The translations under genes and the position numbers were made by a program. This document shows, in pieces, positions 5,764 to 6,864 of a stretch of 6,864 bases of DNA. How positions within the stretch are numbered: position 1 is the stretch's first letter; each line of letters opens with the position of its first letter. The notes beneath the pieces are model-generated. The model did no database searches. It saw only the letters and a list, made by a program, of their open reading frames with translations, and was not told where the DNA came from. The DNA lies in the NCBI GenBank assembly GCA_905182935.1, contig CAJJDL010000184.1:1-6864 (forward strand). Direction: 5' to 3'. This stretch comes from an uncultured Nitrospinaceae bacterium (GTDB lineage: Bacteria > Nitrospinota > Nitrospinia > Nitrospinales > VA-1).

Positions 5764-6123
5764 TTATATTCCTTTTCTTATATTAATATTATTATTTTGA
5801 TCCAATACAAGAACTTTTGGAATAAATTTTTCCTGACTAGTTGCCATAATACCATAAGCTACAATGATGATGCGATCATTTATCTTGGCTAGGTGGGCGG
5901 CTGCTCCGTTTATTGATATTTTTTGTTCCCCTCTTTTACCTTGAATGGCATATGTTATAAACCGGTGTCCATTATTGATGTTGAAAACATGTACTTGTTC
6001 ATACGGTATTATACCAACTTCATTCATTAGATTCTAATCTATCTCAATGCTACCTTCATAGTCAATTAGTACATCAGTTACACAAGCTCGGTGTAGTTTT
6101 GATTTTAGCATTATTTGTTGCAT
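5764..6123 (-). pseudogene. panD: Aspartate 1-decarboxylase PanD, complete but with an in-frame amber stop at codon 30
   Basis: PanD is a cytoplasmic pyruvoyl enzyme that makes beta-alanine from L-aspartate for pantothenate and CoA. The proenzyme cuts itself at Gly24-Ser25 and Ser25 becomes the pyruvoyl group. From ATG 6123 the frame reads MQQIMLKSKLHRACVTD, then DYEGSIEID, a TAG (6036-6034), and NLMNEVGIIPYEQV onward to TAA at 5766-5764. Residue numbers match E. coli PanD exactly: Lys9, His11, Tyr22, Gly24-Ser25, Arg54, Tyr58, Asn72 (SINGAAAH). Amber codon 30 replaces Gln30 of E. coli. No other stop or frameshift occurs in the 119 positions (E. coli has 126). The start is supported by the TGATG overlap with panC, the AGGAAG ribosome binding site and the family spacing M-x3-ML. 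A restart at ATG 6027 (codon 33) would give 87 residues without Ser25, hence no active enzyme. Either recent loss, a sequence error, or amber readthrough; the sequence alone cannot decide. Confidence 0.9.
6034..6036 (-). other. panD: In-frame amber codon (TAG) within panD
   Basis: Codon 30 of panD, in the context GAT TAG AAT, five codons after the self-cleavage Ser25. One C-to-T change from a CAG Gln codon (Gln30 in E. coli) would create it; a GAG or AAG origin is also one step away. Bases on both sides keep the family reading frame (GSIEID before, NLMNEVGI after), so this is a substitution and not an indel. Confidence 0.93.
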
Positions 6124-6135
6124 CAGACGCTTCCT
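6121..6135 (-). promoter_or_regulatory. panD: panD ribosome binding site and panC/panD TGATG coupling
   Basis: On the - strand AGGAAG (6135-6130) lies six bases before ATG (6123-6121) and inside the final codons of panC. The panC stop TGA (6125-6123) shares its A with the panD ATG. This is the classic arrangement for coupled translation. It is the only clear Shine-Dalgarno sequence before any start in the window, and it fixes the panD start at 6123 rather than at the second ATG (6111). Confidence 0.85.
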
Positions 6136-6864
6136 ATAAAACGGTTGTCTATAAGTCTTACACTACCAATTCTAACAGCTAGTGCTATGAGTGTTTTTGG
6201 ACCTATTTTTGATTGTTCTTTAAAGTTTTCTTGATCACAGACAGAAATATAGTCGATCTTGATTCCTTTATGTAGTTCAATTTTTTTTCTAATTTCAGTA
6301 CGGATGTTTTCAGCTGATTGTTCACCTTTTAAAATACTTGCCTGAGCAGATTCTAGAGCTTGCGAAAGAGAACGTGCAGAACTACGGTCTTCCACTGATA
6401 AATGTCGATTTCGCGAGCTCATGGCGAGCCCATCTTTTTCCCTTACAATTGGATTACTCTTAATTAAGATTTCCATATTCAGGTCATTTACCATTGTCCG
6501 TATTACCTCTAACTGTTGCCAGTCTTTTTCTCCGAAGAAAGCAATATGTGGTCTTATAATATTGAATAACTTTAGTACAATAGTGGTTACACCACGAAAA
6601 AAACCAGACCTACTTTTCCCGCAAAGGTATTGGGTTTTATCTTCAACTTCCACAAATGTCTGAAAGTTTTCTGGATAGATATCATTTTTTTTAGGAGAAA
6701 AGAGCACGTCGATGCCAGTTTTTTTCAATATTATCTTATCTGAATCAATTATACGTGGGTAAGATTCGAAATCCTCTTTTGGTCCAAATTGGATGGGGTT
6801 AACGAAAATACTAACCACAGTGAAGTCACATTTGTCTACTGAGTTTTTAATCAAGCTTATATGT
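6123..6864 (-). CDS. panC: Pantothenate synthetase PanC (5' end outside window)
   Basis: Condenses pantoate and beta-alanine, using ATP through a pantoyl-adenylate, to form pantothenate in the cytoplasm. The frame runs in from the window edge: the codons before TTG 6854 read His-Ile-Ser, so HISLIKNS continues the family's HxGH nucleotide-binding signature and the first visible His should be its second His. About 36 N-terminal residues are missing; with the 246 visible this gives about 282, the usual length. Visible motifs in order: VVSIFVNPIQFGPKEDFESYPR, the LCGKSRSGFFRGV pantoate/beta-alanine site, KLFNIIRPHIAFFGEKDWQQL, VREKDGLAMSSRNRHLS (the KMSKS-like ATP loop) and the terminal VRLIDN. 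No internal stop or missing key residue is seen. The stop TGA overlaps the panD ATG, so the two genes are translationally coupled and form one transcript. The enzyme needs the beta-alanine that PanD would supply, which makes the amber codon in panD significant for it. Confidence 0.96.
   Translation of the reverse strand, partial: HISLIKNSVDKCDFTVVSIFVNPIQFGPKEDFESYPRIIDSDKIILKKTGIDVLFSPKKNDIYPENFQTFVEVEDKTQYLCGKSRSGFFRGVTTIVLKLFNIIRPHIAFFGEKDWQQLEVIRTMVNDLNMEILIKSNPIVREKDGLAMSSRNRHLSVEDRSSARSLSQALESAQASILKGEQSAENIRTEIRKKIELHKGIKIDYISVCDQENFKEQSKIGPKTLIALAVRIGSVRLIDNRFIGSV

Noticed and set aside
6421..6663. An 80-residue open frame on the + strand inside panC
   Set aside because: It is antisense to conserved PanC motifs, with no ribosome binding site and no family-like sequence.
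6852..6854. TTG as the start of panC
   Set aside because: The codons before it (His-Ile-Ser) continue the PanC signature; the true start is beyond the window.

Overview
The window is chromosomal DNA of an AT-rich bacterium. The genes are ordinary bacterial ones: RNase D, a Maf-type glycosyltransferase, an endonuclease-type MutL, pantothenate genes and two membrane-anchored TPR proteins. MutL carries the metal-binding motifs that enteric MutL lacks, so mismatch repair is probably not of the methyl-directed E. coli type. Maf genes usually belong to flagellated or surface-glycosylating bacteria. I would guess a Gram-negative lineage, perhaps a low-GC marine deltaproteobacterium-like or Nitrospinota-like group, but the sequence here does not prove this. 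I see no mobile element, CRISPR array, tRNA or rRNA.

Layout: (1) bases 1-566, + strand: the 3' part of rnd (RNase D), cut by the window edge. (2) 606-2659, - strand: a two-gene unit, a Maf/DUF115-type glycosyltransferase followed by a membrane-anchored TPR protein with a His-rich linker. (3) 2660-2880: a divergent intergenic region of about 16% G+C with promoter-like sequences for both sides. (4) 2881-4728, + strand: mutL. (5) 4729-4946: a convergent T-rich gap without a convincing terminator. (6) 4947-6864, - strand: an operon-like run panC (5' end cut off by the window) -> panD -> a TPR protein with two N-terminal membrane helices. panC and panD overlap as TGATG, and panD has a good ribosome binding site inside the end of panC.

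The main discovery is in panD. Read from the ATG coupled to panC, the frame gives a complete aspartate decarboxylase in which every catalytic residue I know is present (Lys9, Tyr22, the Gly24-Ser25 self-cleavage site, Arg54, Tyr58, Asn72), but codon 30 is an amber stop (TAG) where E. coli has Gln. The rest of the gene is undamaged and in frame. This is a very fresh nonsense mutation, a sequence error, or a codon that is read through. The last option gets slight support from a second pattern: the only two genes here that end in TAG (maf and the 253-residue TPR gene) both have further in-frame stops directly after it (TAG-TAG-TAA and TAG-TAA), whereas none of the five genes ending in TAA or TGA does. 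The sample is small and this remains a hypothesis.

PanC and PanD together supply pantothenate: PanD makes beta-alanine from aspartate and PanC joins it to pantoate. RNase D and MutL are housekeeping RNA and DNA maintenance functions. The Maf/TPR pair is the most lineage-specific part.
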